NCBI GenBank assembly: GCA_003176045.1
Contig: PSRM01000346.1
Coordinates: 40,726 to 104,725 of the forward strand
Reading direction: 5' to 3'
Origin: Verrucomicrobiota bacterium
GTDB lineage: Bacteria; Verrucomicrobiota; Verrucomicrobiia; Limisphaerales; UBA8199
Length of the DNA: 64,000 nt
Position numbers and translations under genes: made by a program. The notes below the pieces were generated by a model that saw only the letters and a list, made by a program, of their open reading frames with translations, searched no databases and had not been told where the DNA came from. This document shows positions 42,197 through 51,448 of the stretch, piece after piece. How positions within the stretch are numbered: position 1 is the stretch's first letter; each line of letters starts with the position of its first letter.

Positions 42197-44338
42197 CTAT
42201 TGCGCATGACACCCCCAAATCAGGATGAGCACCAGGATGGCCAGCGCCAAGCCGATGGTGCGAAGATAATTTTGAATGCGGCCATTTTGGAGTTTGGACA
42301 TGAGGCGAGCGCCCAAACTCACGCCCTCGCAGCCTTCATCAAATCCTAGGTTCACTACCTTCTCATCGAAGACCCGGTTCGCCCAGGATAGCACCACCGT
42401 CAGATAAGAGATAATCTGGACTGCGCCGTTCCAGACCCAGCGATCCAGCCAATCACAGGCTTGCGCCCAACGCCGGTTGAGGCCCACCACTGCCCAATCG
42501 TAAATCTCATCAACGAAATACTTTCGTTTCAGAAGATAGAAAACGTCGGGCCAGAGACGCTCGATTGGATCCGGTTGCTGGCTGGCAGGCACCGGCTTGC
42601 GGCCATAGAGCCAATAGCCAAGGCCGATTCCAGCGAAAACCACTATCGTGGACAATCCCATTACGGACAGAATGCCGCCTTCCATCAACTTGCCCGGAGC
42701 AGACACAAGCTGTTTTCCTTCGAGAAACGCTTGGAACCAGGGCCAGGCTGGAGTGCCGATGAAGCCCAGAGTGACCGAAAAGAAGGCCAGTACCATCAAC
42801 GGCGCGGTCATCACCAATGGGCTTTCGTGAGGCTCTGAAGAAAGCTCTACGTGCGGATGCTCTTTGGCCGTCGCTCCACCATGCGCAACGGTGCGTTGTT
42901 CTGAGGTGGTCGTTTTGCCCAGAGTCAAACGGCAATTCCCAAAGAACACATAGAACACCTGGCGTGTCATGTAGAAAGCCGTGAGCAGTGCGCCCACGAC
43001 GCCCATGTAGAACGGCCAGTGACTCACGCTCCAGGTGTGGGCATGGTGCAGGATCTCGTCTTTGCTCCAGAAGCCGGAAAACAAAAGTGGGAACCCGCTC
43101 AAGGCCAACATGCCGATGGCGTAGGTTGCAAATGTGATGGGCATGAATTTACGAAGTCCGCCCATGCAACGAATGTCCTGTTCCTCGTGGCAGCCATGGA
43201 TGACCGAACCCGCCCCCATGAAAAGCAGGGCCTTGAAAAACGCGTGGGTGATCAGGTGAAACATTCCAACGGCGACGCCGCCAACCCCCAAACCGATCAT
43301 CATGAACCCGAGCTGAGAAACTGTGGAATATGCGAGGATGCGTTTGATGTCGCTTTGGGCCACGGCGATTGTAGCCGCAAACAGGGCGGTGATTGCCCCG
43401 ACCCACGTAACAGCCCTCAGGGCAGTCGAAACCACCTCAGCATGATCAGCCACAAGAGTGGCCGGGGCTCCCATGAGGGGATAGACCCGCGCCACAAGAA
43501 ATACGCCCGCAGCCACCATTGTTGCCGCATGGATCAGCGCGCTGACGGGCGTCGGGCCTTCCATGGCATCGGGCAGCCAAACGTGCAGCGGCACCTGGCC
43601 GGATTTGCCGATTGCGCCGCAGAAAATCAATAGGGCTATGCCGGTCGAGACAGCCACGCCGATGCTGGTGGTTTGAGTCACCAGCTTGAGCAGAGCAGTT
43701 TGTTCGAGGCAGCCCTTCCCACCATTGTAGAACAGGAGCGTTCCTGACTGAGAGTACAGCCACACCATCCCGAGCAGCAGGGCCAGATCCCCGATGCGTG
43801 TCGTGATGAACGCCTTCTTTGCGGCGGCTGCGGCAGCAGGCTTATGGTACCAAAACCCAATGAGCAGATACGACGTGAGGCCCACCAACTCCCAGCAGAT
43901 AAACAGCAGCAACAGATTATTGGCGATGACCACTCCAAGCATCGCAGCGGCGAACAGCGAAAGGAAACAAAAGAAGCGCGTAAAGTTCTCATCTTGCGCC
44001 ATATAGCCGGTGCTGTAGATGAAGATCAGCAGTCCCACGAATGACACCATCACCAGCATGACCGCCGTCAATGGATCGAGCACCCAGCCCAACTCCAGCC
44101 AGTGGTTGTCACCGAATTGGAACCAGCGGAAGTTGTAAACTTGATGTTCTGGCTCTCCGTGACCCCAGTGTTGCAATGCAACGGTGAGCGCGATGCAGGA
44201 AAGGACCAGGGCAAGGGACATAGATGCAATGGCCAGCGTGGCAGCGAATCTACGCTGGGGTTGCTTCGCGATGGCGGTTAGAGCCGCAGCCAGTAAGGGC
44301 AGCGTTGGGATGAGCCAAAGATATTGGATCATACTCAT
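42197..44338 (-). CDS. nuoL: NADH-quinone oxidoreductase subunit L
   Basis: A 713-residue membrane subunit, longer than common NuoL (about 610-660). Pump-channel marks are LLFICWELVGLTSYLLIGFWY and LPDAMEGPTPVSALIHAATMVAAGVFL. The C-terminus contains a lateral amphipathic helix region. Between RKYFVDEIYDW and LQNGRIQNY lie about 86 residues, longer than I expect from single-NuoM complexes (about 60 from memory). A longer lateral helix would fit the extra NuoM encoded downstream. The start overlaps the AAA+ gene by 4 bp. Confidence 0.94.
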   Translation of the reverse strand: MSMIQYLWLIPTLPLLAAALTAIAKQPQRRFAATLAIASMSLALVLSCIALTVALQHWGHGEPEHQVYNFRWFQFGDNHWLELGWVLDPLTAVMLVMVSFVGLLIFIYSTGYMAQDENFTRFFCFLSLFAAAMLGVVIANNLLLLFICWELVGLTSYLLIGFWYHKPAAAAAAKKAFITTRIGDLALLLGMVWLYSQSGTLLFYNGGKGCLEQTALLKLVTQTTSIGVAVSTGIALLIFCGAIGKSGQVPLHVWLPDAMEGPTPVSALIHAATMVAAGVFLVARVYPLMGAPATLVADHAEVVSTALRAVTWVGAITALFAATIAVAQSDIKRILAYSTVSQLGFMMIGLGVGGVAVGMFHLITHAFFKALLFMGAGSVIHGCHEEQDIRCMGGLRKFMPITFATYAIGMLALSGFPLLFSGFWSKDEILHHAHTWSVSHWPFYMGVVGALLTAFYMTRQVFYVFFGNCRLTLGKTTTSEQRTVAHGGATAKEHPHVELSSEPHESPLVMTAPLMVLAFFSVTLGFIGTPAWPWFQAFLEGKQLVSAPGKLMEGGILSVMGLSTIVVFAGIGLGYWLYGRKPVPASQQPDPIERLWPDVFYLLKRKYFVDEIYDWAVVGLNRRWAQACDWLDRWVWNGAVQIISYLTVVLSWANRVFDEKVVNLGFDEGCEGVSLGARLMSKLQNGRIQNYLRTIGLALAILVLILIWGCHAQ

Positions 44339-45696
44339 TGTTCCACCGCTCCTCCTAAAAGCTTGACATTCAGGGCTCCGCCACTAAAAAGCATCTCATC
44401 CAGCGCTGCTTCTACGTGATCGAGACTTAGCTCTCCGTCGTTGCGGGCCAGCAACATAAACTGGGCAGTTCGGCGCATAAGCTCTTTTATGAACGCAGCG
44501 CTAGCCTTATTGGTTTTTCGGACTACCGCCTCCACCAGAATCTCCGGCACCTTAAGCCCATGTGAGTAAAGTTTTACAAGCTTTCGGCGTCCGTCATCGT
44601 CAGGCAGTGGAAACTCGATAGCCTGGTCAATACGACCCGGACGAGAGGATAATGCCCGCTCGAGCTGTTCGGGTTGATTGGTGGTCAGGACAAACAAAAC
44701 TGCAGCGTCCTCTCTCAAGCCATCCATTTCGTTGAGCAAACGGTTGAGAAGGCTCTCCTCACACGCACTTCTCATCTCATCCCTTGCTCGGGCGATCAGA
44801 TCGACATCTTCTATCACCACCATCGCGGGCTGTAAAAAGCGTGCGAGTTGAAAGTATTCATCGAGCAAGCCGACCTGCTCGGCGGTTACCAGCAGCGTCG
44901 TATGATTCGGTAGCTGACTGGCGAGATAGCGAATCGTGTGGGTTTTTCCAGTTCCCGGAGCTCCATAGAATAAAAGCCCCTTTTTAACAGCCATCCCAAG
45001 ACCTCGGAGTCTCTCCCGTTGCTCTATGAACTGGCCAACATTCCGTTCCAGAAGTTGTAGGGTTTTTTCGGGCAGGATCACCTCGTCGCGGTGGACCGGC
45101 GCAAGTCTGTGGACTTTTACGCCACCCGCCTTCCCTGAGTAGTTGTGGGATGCCTCCAGTGAAACAATCTTACCGCGATATGAACCAGTCTCAGTGACGA
45201 GACGTTCAATTCGATCAAGAAAATCCCTAGACATCACCATCCCTTTCTCACCAGGGGGGACTGCCACTTCGAGGTGGACCCCTTCGTTGTGGCCAAATCT
45301 CTCAGCAGGAGCGATCAAGACTCCGAAAAGCACACCAGCCGATGAGGCAAGCCAAAGCCCATGTTTCAGACACCGTGCGGGCAAAGTCTCGCCTATGTCC
45401 ATTTCATCGTACTGAAGAGGGCCGACAAGCACCGGATAATTCCCTTCTCTCAGGAGATGGGCAAACGTCAGCGTCTCGTGCGAGTACTGAGGATGCACTC
45501 CAAACAACCTGCCTGATGACTGAAAGCCAAAGATTTTCTCAAGGCCTTGCTGTAAGTCCACGCGCGATGTTACCGGAAAAGTACGGCTGGCGGTAATCAG
45601 CGATTCCAACGGAAGTCTTCCGAAGTGCTTCTTCAAAACTGAGCCTGCTGTAGTATTGGTTGGCTTTTTTTTCCGTTTCACGGTGGATCTCTGCAT
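44335..45696 (-). CDS. AAA+ ATPase embedded in the nuo operon
   Basis: A 453-residue soluble AAA+ protein. The N-terminal 200 residues are an unrecognised domain. The ATPase core has Walker A GAPGTGKT (245-252), Walker B VVIEDVD (293-299), sensor-1 Asn340 in LTTNQPEQLE, and arginines in SSRPGRID (about 352-355), followed by a small helical lid. The core resembles the classic AAA clade (FtsH/p97/Bcs1-like) rather than MoxR. It is coupled to nuoK (6-bp gap) and nuoL (4-bp overlap), so it is made with complex I and may serve in its assembly or remodelling. No membrane segment is visible. Confidence 0.8.
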   Translation of the reverse strand: MQRSTVKRKKKPTNTTAGSVLKKHFGRLPLESLITASRTFPVTSRVDLQQGLEKIFGFQSSGRLFGVHPQYSHETLTFAHLLREGNYPVLVGPLQYDEMDIGETLPARCLKHGLWLASSAGVLFGVLIAPAERFGHNEGVHLEVAVPPGEKGMVMSRDFLDRIERLVTETGSYRGKIVSLEASHNYSGKAGGVKVHRLAPVHRDEVILPEKTLQLLERNVGQFIEQRERLRGLGMAVKKGLLFYGAPGTGKTHTIRYLASQLPNHTTLLVTAEQVGLLDEYFQLARFLQPAMVVIEDVDLIARARDEMRSACEESLLNRLLNEMDGLREDAAVLFVLTTNQPEQLERALSSRPGRIDQAIEFPLPDDDGRRKLVKLYSHGLKVPEILVEAVVRKTNKASAAFIKELMRRTAQFMLLARNDGELSLDHVEAALDEMLFSGGALNVKLLGGAVEQ

Positions 45697-45702
45697 GTGG
45701 CG

Positions 45703-46014
45703 TTAGCCCTTCATCGAATCAATTTGGTCCACATTGGCGGTCTTATAATGCCGATAGATGGAAATGATCAGCGCCAGACCCACTGCCGCCTCCGCTGCAG
45801 CGACGCCTATCGAAAAAATGACGAAAACGATCCCAGTCAACGCCTGCGGATTCTGACCGTAGCGCCAGAAGGCAATGAAATTCAAGTTTGCGGCGTTCAG
45901 CATCAGCTCGATGCCGACCAGAACGATAATCGCGTTGCGCCGCGTCAGAGCGCCGCCCAAACCTACGGCGAAGAGCAGAGCGGACAGAAGCAGATAGGAG
46001 TGGAGAGGAGTCAT
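45703..46014 (-). CDS. nuoK: NADH-quinone oxidoreductase subunit K
   Basis: A 103-residue three-span membrane subunit. It has the typical YLLLSALLFAVGLGG, NAIIVLVGIELMLNAANLNFI with the conserved GIELMLN glutamate, and VAAAEAAVGLALIIS. The start at 46014 was chosen over the open frame to 46107 because a GGAGG sits about 8 nt upstream and because the upstream codons are the GGTGTTTGG repeat. It is the gene directly upstream of the AAA+ ATPase. Confidence 0.94.
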   Translation of the reverse strand: MTPLHSYLLLSALLFAVGLGGALTRRNAIIVLVGIELMLNAANLNFIAFWRYGQNPQALTGIVFVIFSIGVAAAEAAVGLALIISIYRHYKTANVDQIDSMKG

Positions 46015-46027
46015 AGGCTGCCTCCGG

Positions 46028-46178
46028 CAAACACCAAAGACCAAACACCAAACACCAAAGACCAAACACCAAAGAAACTCCAAACACCAAGCACCAATCC
46101 CAAGCATGCACCGGATTTGAGATTTGAACCTTGGAGCTTTTCTGGAGCTTGGTGTTTGGTGTTTGGTGTTTGGTGTTT
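46028..46178. repeat. AAACACC / GGTGTTT inverted repeat between nuoJ and nuoK
   Basis: Left arm of tandem ACCAAAC/ACCAAAG units (46028-46094) and right arm of GGTGTTT units (46130-46178) around a short spacer. It starts right after the nuoK ribosome binding site and ends at the nuoJ stop codon. Read in frame, the nuoK strand encodes a hydrophobic VFGVWCLVFGV peptide. Confidence 0.88.
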
Positions 46179-46675
46179 CACTCGGGCTCCTTATCTCGCA
46201 TTGCGATGATGACTGCCCCGATCAGCGCAACAGTCAGCAACAGGCCAGCCACTTCGAGCGGCAGGATGTACCTGGTCATAAGTTGCTCGCCGATTTGCGC
46301 CACGGAAGCATTCGCCTCACCAGGCTTTTCCATGCCAAGCGCCCGGCTGGACAGAGTCATCGTGGCAAGTACGGCGAAAACTACGATGGCGATGCCGAAG
46401 CCCACAATTGCTGACCCGGAAAAGACGGATTGCAAAGGCGGTTCACGGCCACGGGTGAGAAGAATGGCGAACACGATCAGGATAGCCACAGCCCCGACAT
46501 AAACCAGGAGCTGAGCAAACCCCACGAACTGCGCGTTAAGCTGCAAATAAATCCCCGCGAGGCCCGCAAAAGTAACTGCGAGCGCCAATGCGCAATGCAC
46601 CAGGTTGCGCAGCAGCATGACTGCTACCGCACTTACGACTGTGAGCACGGCTAGCATAACAAATGTTGCGCTCAT
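46178..46675 (-). CDS. nuoJ: NADH-quinone oxidoreductase subunit J
   Basis: A 165-residue five-span subunit of the proton-coupling membrane arm. Typical strings are LLRNLVHCALALAVTFAGLAGIYL and FVGFAQLLVYVGAVAILIVFAILLT, the third helix with the pi-bulge region. The stop codon overlaps the edge of the repeat at 46028-46178. The short J-H gap (46676-46724) contains a gaccgctccgaccggtc hairpin. Confidence 0.94.
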   Translation of the reverse strand: MSATFVMLAVLTVVSAVAVMLLRNLVHCALALAVTFAGLAGIYLQLNAQFVGFAQLLVYVGAVAILIVFAILLTRGREPPLQSVFSGSAIVGFGIAIVVFAVLATMTLSSRALGMEKPGEANASVAQIGEQLMTRYILPLEVAGLLLTVALIGAVIIAMRDKEPE

Positions 46676-46724
46676 ATCTGGCCGGACCGCTCCGACCGGT
46701 CTGGTCTATAAATACTAATGGTCT

Positions 46725-47891
46725 TCATTCAGCGTAGGAGTAAGTGCGTTTCGCGAGCTTCTTGCTCTCAAACAAAGTCCGCCCCAGCGCCACGTAAGGC
46801 CCAAACACCAAAAGCGCGCAGATGATCCACCGAGCCAGTCCGGGCGGCGTGAAATGCCAAACCCCCGCGGTGAGCAGGTTGATCAAAGCCATCGGCAGCA
46901 TAAATTTCCATGCGAAATTCATGAGCTGATCCATTCTCAGCCGGGGCAGCGTCCCACGAACCCAAATGAAGACAGCAATTAACGCCAACAGCTTTCCAAA
47001 GAACCACACATACGAAGGAATCCACGTCAGGAAAGGGAAAGGCGCATTCCAACCGCCCAGGAATAAAGTAATGGCCAGTCCGCTGGCTGCGAACAAGCCT
47101 ATGTATTCGCCAAGGAAAAACAGCGCGAACTTGAACCCTGAGTACTCGATATAGTACCCCGCAATGATTTCCGATTCCCCTTCGGGCAAATCGAAGGGAG
47201 AGCGATTGGATTCTGCGGCGGCGGCAATCATGAAGAGAATAAAACCAGCGAAACCCCATGGCGTCAGAACAAACCAATGCGGTATCAAGCCAGAATAGCC
47301 AGCTTGCTTTTCCACGATGGTCACGGCGGAAAGCGAGCCGGCAATCATGATCACGGCAAGCGAGGAAAGAATCAGCGGCACTTCGTAGCTGATCATTTGC
47401 GCGATCGCTCTCATCGCGCCCAGAAGGGAGTATTTATTGCGGCTCGACCATCCGGCCATGAACACAGATAACTCCGTTGCAGCGCCGACCGCGAAGAAAA
47501 ACAAAATGCCCGCGTCGAAATCCACGGCTGCCATGTTCCGACCCATTGGGACCACCGCCAGGGCCAGGAACACCGGAGCAACCAGCACCAGCGGCGCTAG
47601 AAAGTGGACCACCTGGTCGGCCGAGCGCGGCACAACGTCCTCCTTCGTAAGCGCTTTCAGGCCGTCAGCCATGGGCTGAAGGATTCCATAGGGACCAACC
47701 CGGTTTGGGCCATAGCGGTTCTGGATTCGGCCAAGGCCCTTCCGTTCCAGAACGGTCGTCAGAGCAAACAGGCCCGCAAAAGTCCCGATCAACGCCGCTA
47801 CTGAGATGAGCGCTGAAACAAGCTCCTGCTGCCGGCCGGCCGGAAAAAGGGCGACAAGCCAGTCTTTTAAATTTACGAAGATCTGATCCAT
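46725..47891 (-). CDS. nuoH: NADH-quinone oxidoreductase subunit H
   Basis: A 388-residue membrane subunit of the quinone-binding interface with eight spans. Conserved marks are LERKGLGRIQNRYGPNRVGP and the SPFDLPEGESEIIAGYYIEYSG charged loop. MAGWSSRNKYSLLGAMRAIAQ is also typical. The start at 47891 (MDQIF) was chosen. The frame is open 33 codons upstream, but only through the GGTGTTTGG repeat, which would give a hydrophobic leader. Confidence 0.94.
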   Translation of the reverse strand: MDQIFVNLKDWLVALFPAGRQQELVSALISVAALIGTFAGLFALTTVLERKGLGRIQNRYGPNRVGPYGILQPMADGLKALTKEDVVPRSADQVVHFLAPLVLVAPVFLALAVVPMGRNMAAVDFDAGILFFFAVGAATELSVFMAGWSSRNKYSLLGAMRAIAQMISYEVPLILSSLAVIMIAGSLSAVTIVEKQAGYSGLIPHWFVLTPWGFAGFILFMIAAAAESNRSPFDLPEGESEIIAGYYIEYSGFKFALFFLGEYIGLFAASGLAITLFLGGWNAPFPFLTWIPSYVWFFGKLLALIAVFIWVRGTLPRLRMDQLMNFAWKFMLPMALINLLTAGVWHFTPPGLARWIICALLVFGPYVALGRTLFESKKLAKRTYSYAE

Positions 47892-47910
47892 GCCTAAGCG
47901 CAAACACGCG

Positions 47911-48096
47911 GGCAAACACGCGTCCAAACACCAAACACCAAACACCAAACACCAAGGAAACTCCAAATTCCAAACACCAAAGGCCACCAACGTGTTTTGG
48001 AGCTTGGTGCTTGGTGTTTCTCTGGTGTTTGGTGTTTGGTGTTTGGTGTTTGCATCAAGTGTTTGATTTTTTATCCGTGTTCATCCGTGGTTAAGA
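47911..48096. repeat. AAACACC / GGTGTTT inverted repeat between nuoI and nuoH, with ATCCGT units
   Basis: CAAACAC units (47911-47957) face GGTGTTT units (48006-48052). A TTATCCGTGTTCATCCGTGG tail (48069-48092) matches the tail near 22975-23007. The element occupies all of the nuoI-nuoH gap. Confidence 0.87.
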
Positions 48097-48097
48097 A

Positions 48098-48676
48098 CTA
48101 AGGCTTTGATGGCGTTGCGGACGTCGCCGCGGCAGGCTTCGCCTTAGCCTCCGCCTTGGCCTTCTCCGCGCCCATCCGCGCATCCACTTCGGCTGCCTCT
48201 GTCGGATGGATCTTACGATAGTAATCGTTCGATTTGGCCAACTGGTCTTTGTGCAGAAGCAACTGACCAAACCGATCGCCTGTGCTCAGTTCGTATTCCA
48301 CATCCATCTTGATCGCCTCGAACGGGCACACCTCGACACAAATCTGGCAGCTCATACAAACCGATATATCAATATCGAACACCTTGGCTTGAAACTGCAT
48401 TTTGCCGATGTGATCCGGTTTTTTGGTTGCGTCCTTGACGATGTAGATACATTGCGGCGGACATTCCTTCTCACAAATTTGGCAAGCGACACAGCGCAGA
48501 CCTTTGTCCCAGTCCTTACCGTCATAAACCAGGAATGGAAAATTTCGCGCCGCCTCTTTCTGCGGCAATCGCTCTTCGGGATACTGGACAGTCGTGAGCC
48601 GGTCTTCTTTGACATAGCTGCCAAAGAAGTTCCGGGCCGTTTCGCCCATCCCTTTTATAATACCTTCACCTAACAT
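48098..48676 (-). CDS. nuoI: NADH-quinone oxidoreductase subunit I
   Basis: A 192-residue peripheral subunit holding two [4Fe-4S] clusters (N6a/N6b). The cysteine motifs are CVACQICEKECP and CMSCQICVEVCP, both CXXCXXCXXXCP. An Ala/Lys-rich C-terminal tail of about 30 residues is longer than usual. It lies between nuoD and nuoH rather than after nuoH, an unusual order. Confidence 0.94.
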   Translation of the reverse strand: MLGEGIIKGMGETARNFFGSYVKEDRLTTVQYPEERLPQKEAARNFPFLVYDGKDWDKGLRCVACQICEKECPPQCIYIVKDATKKPDHIGKMQFQAKVFDIDISVCMSCQICVEVCPFEAIKMDVEYELSTGDRFGQLLLHKDQLAKSNDYYRKIHPTEAAEVDARMGAEKAKAEAKAKPAAATSATPSKP

Positions 48677-48685
48677 GCTAGTAAG

Positions 48686-48781
48686 CCCGAAATCCGAAAT
48701 CCGAAATCCGAAGCTCGCAAAGTAACCACGGTCGAAATCCGAGTTTCGGACTTCGGATTTCGGATTTCGGATTTCGGATTT
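48686..48781. repeat. CCGAAAT / ATTTCGG inverted repeat between nuoD and nuoI
   Basis: Tandem CCGAAAT units (48686-48711) face ATTTCGG units (48743-48781). The right arm ends at the nuoD stop codon. Same family as 12808-12899 and 59500-59578. Confidence 0.88.
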
Positions 48782-49990
48782 TCATCTATCCACCTCTCCC
48801 AACACAATATCCACACTCCCCAGAATGATCACCACATCCGCCACTTCATGGCCCAGGCACATATCCTCGAGAATTGTGAGATTGATGAAACTTGGCGGAC
48901 GCACACGATATCGATACGGATTGGTCGAGCCATCGCTGATCACGTAAAAGCCTAGTTCGCCTTTCGGCGCTTCGATACGGCCATAGGCCTCGCCAGGTTT
49001 CGGTTTGAACCCTCTTAACCGTGCTTTTGGATCCACAATAGGTCCCTCGGGAATGTCGCGCAGCGCCTGGTTCAGAATCTTCAACGACTCACGCATCTCC
49101 AGCACGCGAACCATGTAACGGTCGTAAATGTCCCCGTGCTCGCCCAGAGGAACCCGGAACGAAAACCGGTCGTAGATGCCGTATTTGTCCACCTTGCGTA
49201 TGTCGTAGTTTACCCCTGCGGCCCGGAGCATCGGGCCTGTGATCGAGGCATTGATGGCAAGCTCCCGCGGCACCACGCCGACTCCTTGCGTCCTGGACAT
49301 AAGGATTTCGTTCTCGTTCAGCAGCGCTTCAAATTCGTCCAGGAAGCGCGGGAACTCATCCACCACTTGCCGCGTCTGTTCCAACCAACCGGCAGGCAGA
49401 TCGCATCGACATCCGCCAAAGCGCATGTAATTGCACATCATCCGCGCCCCTGTGAGTGATTCGAAGAGGTCGAGGATGCGTTCCCGCTCGCGGAAAGCGT
49501 ACATCAAGGGCGTCCCCGAGGCACCCATGTCCTGCAACAAGAATCCGCCTAAACATGCGTGGTTTTGCAAGCGCGTCAGTTCGGCGGTAATGACCCTGAT
49601 GTACTCGGCCCGTTCCGGCACCTGCAAGCCCGCAAGCTTCTCGACCGTCAGCGCGTAGGCCCAGTTGTTGGTCAGGGAACAGAAATAATCAAGCCGGTCT
49701 GTGTAAGGCATCGAAGCCAGATAGGCTGTATTTTCACCGATCTTCTCGTGGTTGCGGTGGAGATATCCGAACACTGGCTTGAGACGAACGACCCTTTCGC
49801 CGTCCAGGGTAACATCCATTCGAAAAACGCCGTGCGTCGAAGGATGCTGCGGCCCCATCGAAACTTCGAGCAGGTCGCCGGCAAAATCGCCATTCGCCGT
49901 TTCTTTGTGCCGCAGTTCGTGCCCGCGCCCGGTGCTGCTCAGGCCTGCGCCGGCAACCCCTCGCTCTGACGTGTCTGGAATCGCGCTCAT
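48782..49990 (-). CDS. nuoD: NADH-quinone oxidoreductase subunit D
   Basis: A 402-residue hydrogenase-like subunit that forms the quinone pocket with NuoB and NuoH. It shows [21 protein letters not shown] and the quinone-site GPQHPSTHG histidine loop, YCSLTNN-like [12 protein letters not shown], and the C-terminal [19 protein letters not shown] separate, non-fused NuoD. The N-terminus carries a 25-residue unconserved extension. It is directly contiguous with nuoC (0 bp). Confidence 0.95.
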   Translation of the reverse strand: MSAIPDTSERGVAGAGLSSTGRGHELRHKETANGDFAGDLLEVSMGPQHPSTHGVFRMDVTLDGERVVRLKPVFGYLHRNHEKIGENTAYLASMPYTDRLDYFCSLTNNWAYALTVEKLAGLQVPERAEYIRVITAELTRLQNHACLGGFLLQDMGASGTPLMYAFRERERILDLFESLTGARMMCNYMRFGGCRCDLPAGWLEQTRQVVDEFPRFLDEFEALLNENEILMSRTQGVGVVPRELAINASITGPMLRAAGVNYDIRKVDKYGIYDRFSFRVPLGEHGDIYDRYMVRVLEMRESLKILNQALRDIPEGPIVDPKARLRGFKPKPGEAYGRIEAPKGELGFYVISDGSTNPYRYRVRPPSFINLTILEDMCLGHEVADVVIILGSVDIVLGEVDR

Positions 49991-50617
49991 TTATGGGATT
50001 GGTTGATGGCTCTTGGCGCGCTCCAGCACCTTATCATGCGCGGTCGGCTCGTATTCGTAATCATCGGGCTCGACGTAATCCTTTCGCATGGGAAAGTCTT
50101 TGAACTCGTCCCACATTAGAATCCGGCGCAAATCGGGATGCCCGTCAAAAACAATTCCATAAAGATCGAACGCTTCCCGTTCCTGGAATTCAGCTCCGCG
50201 CCATATCGAAGTCAGAGAAGGCACGTGATTCCCCTCCCCGCGATCTTGTGTGCGAAGCCGTAAAATGACCGGTCCATGTTTCAACTGCATAGAGTAGAGA
50301 TGATAAACCACCTCGAGATAGCCAGGCTTCTTCATCTCGACTGTCTGTTCAGCCTCTTTTTCGACACCTTCAACCACCTGCTTCGTTTTGACCTTCTCTT
50401 TGATGATTTGGTCCAGCCAGTCCACCGCCGTCACATTCGAAGCATAATCCAGCCGCAACCGCTCATCGTCGCGAAGAAATTTGGCAACAGCCAAAGCGCA
50501 CTCGCCGTCGAGCAGCAACGAACGCTGGGCGGACGGGCTCCCATTCGGAACGATCTCCATCCGAGCCCCAGGAACGGTCGCTTCGATACGGGCTTTTATG
50601 TCTTCCAACGACTCCAC
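49991..50617 (-). CDS. nuoC: NADH-quinone oxidoreductase subunit C
   Basis: A 208-residue peripheral-arm subunit. The family signature is [31 protein letters not shown], followed by [11 protein letters not shown] highly charged insertion (about residues 70-92, [18 protein letters not shown]) lies between the second and third strand of the domain. It ends immediately before nuoD starts. Confidence 0.94.
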   Translation of the reverse strand: MESLEDIKARIEATVPGARMEIVPNGSPSAQRSLLLDGECALAVAKFLRDDERLRLDYASNVTAVDWLDQIIKEKVKTKQVVEGVEKEAEQTVEMKKPGYLEVVYHLYSMQLKHGPVILRLRTQDRGEGNHVPSLTSIWRGAEFQEREAFDLYGIVFDGHPDLRRILMWDEFKDFPMRKDYVEPDDYEYEPTAHDKVLERAKSHQPIP

Positions 50618-50629
50618 AAGCGTAAAATA

Positions 50630-50660
50630 TTAGCGTTAATTAGCGTTAATTAGCGTTTAA
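50630..50660. repeat. TTAGCGTTAA tandem repeat in the nuoB-nuoC gap
   Basis: Three 10-11 bp copies of TTAGCGTTAA occupy the 52-bp gap between nuoB and nuoC. It is yet another repeat family in this operon. Confidence 0.7.
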
Positions 50661-50669
50661 AAAGTCCTT

Positions 50670-51278
50670 TCAGCGGTTCACCACCGGCGGCGACCAAACT
50701 GCAGGATTGTTCGCCGGCTCCAGATCATGCTCGCCAAACGCCGGCACGGGAAATTCACTTGGCGCATCTGCCTTTAAATGCCTCGGCCTGGCCTCGCCCG
50801 TGAGCGCCTGCTCATCAATCTTACGCTGCAGCGTCATGAAGGCGTGCAACAACGCCTCAGGCCGCGGAGGACAGCCGGGAATGTGAACATCCACCGGAAT
50901 ATACCGATCTATGCCTTTCAGCACGTTGTAGCCCTGCTTGAAAGGCCCGCCTGAGATGGCGCAAGCGCCCATAGCAATGACGTATTTCGGCTCAGGCATC
51001 TGGTTGTAGAGCCGCACGACCTGTGGTGCCATTTTCTTGGTAACTGTGCCCGCTACGATCATTAAATCGGCCTGCCGCGGCGAAGGACGGAACACCTCTG
51101 CGCCGAACCGGGCCAGGTCCCAGCGCGCCATCGAGGTGGCAATCATCTCGATAGCGCAACACGCCAATCCAAACCCCAGTGGCCAAATCGAATTCTTCCG
51201 GCCCCAGTTATACAGATCCTCAAGGGTGGTCGTAAAGATGCCCTGTCGGCTCAGTTCGTTGCGAAGTCCTTCATCCAT
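50670..51278 (-). CDS. nuoB: NADH-quinone oxidoreductase subunit B
   Basis: A 202-residue subunit that carries the terminal [4Fe-4S] cluster N2. The ligands are visible as the CC pair in [15 protein letters not shown], then the cysteine in [10 protein letters not shown] and in [40 protein letters not shown] is characteristic. The C-terminal 45 residues after LQRKI are unconserved. Confidence 0.95.
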   Translation of the reverse strand: MDEGLRNELSRQGIFTTTLEDLYNWGRKNSIWPLGFGLACCAIEMIATSMARWDLARFGAEVFRPSPRQADLMIVAGTVTKKMAPQVVRLYNQMPEPKYVIAMGACAISGGPFKQGYNVLKGIDRYIPVDVHIPGCPPRPEALLHAFMTLQRKIDEQALTGEARPRHLKADAPSEFPVPAFGEHDLEPANNPAVWSPPVVNR

Positions 51279-51300
51279 ATTGGAGCCTCCATATAACGCT

Positions 51301-51411
51301 TAACCACGAATGGACACGAATAAACACGAATAATCGAACCACGGAGGCACAGAGGCACGGAGATAGAAAACTTTTCATCCTCTGTGTCTCTGTGTCTCTG
51401 TGGTTCAAATC
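51301..51411. repeat. ACACGAAT and CACGGAGGCACAGAG / CTCTGTGTCTCTGTG repeats
   Basis: An ACACGAAT tandem (51305-51333) is followed by an inverted pair of GGCACAGA units (51337-51361) and CTCTGTGT units (51379-51408). This is the nuoA-nuoB gap (51279-51448). No gene is seen. Confidence 0.85.
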
Positions 51412-51448
51412 ATCTGTTTCCATTGATGGCTGTTGGAGAATCTTCATC

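Noticed and set aside
44335..45696. Bcs1-like or MoxR ATPase identity for the operon AAA+ protein
   Set aside because: No N-terminal membrane span as in Bcs1 and the core differs from MoxR (classic AAA SRPGRID-type arginines). Only a general AAA+ call is supported.
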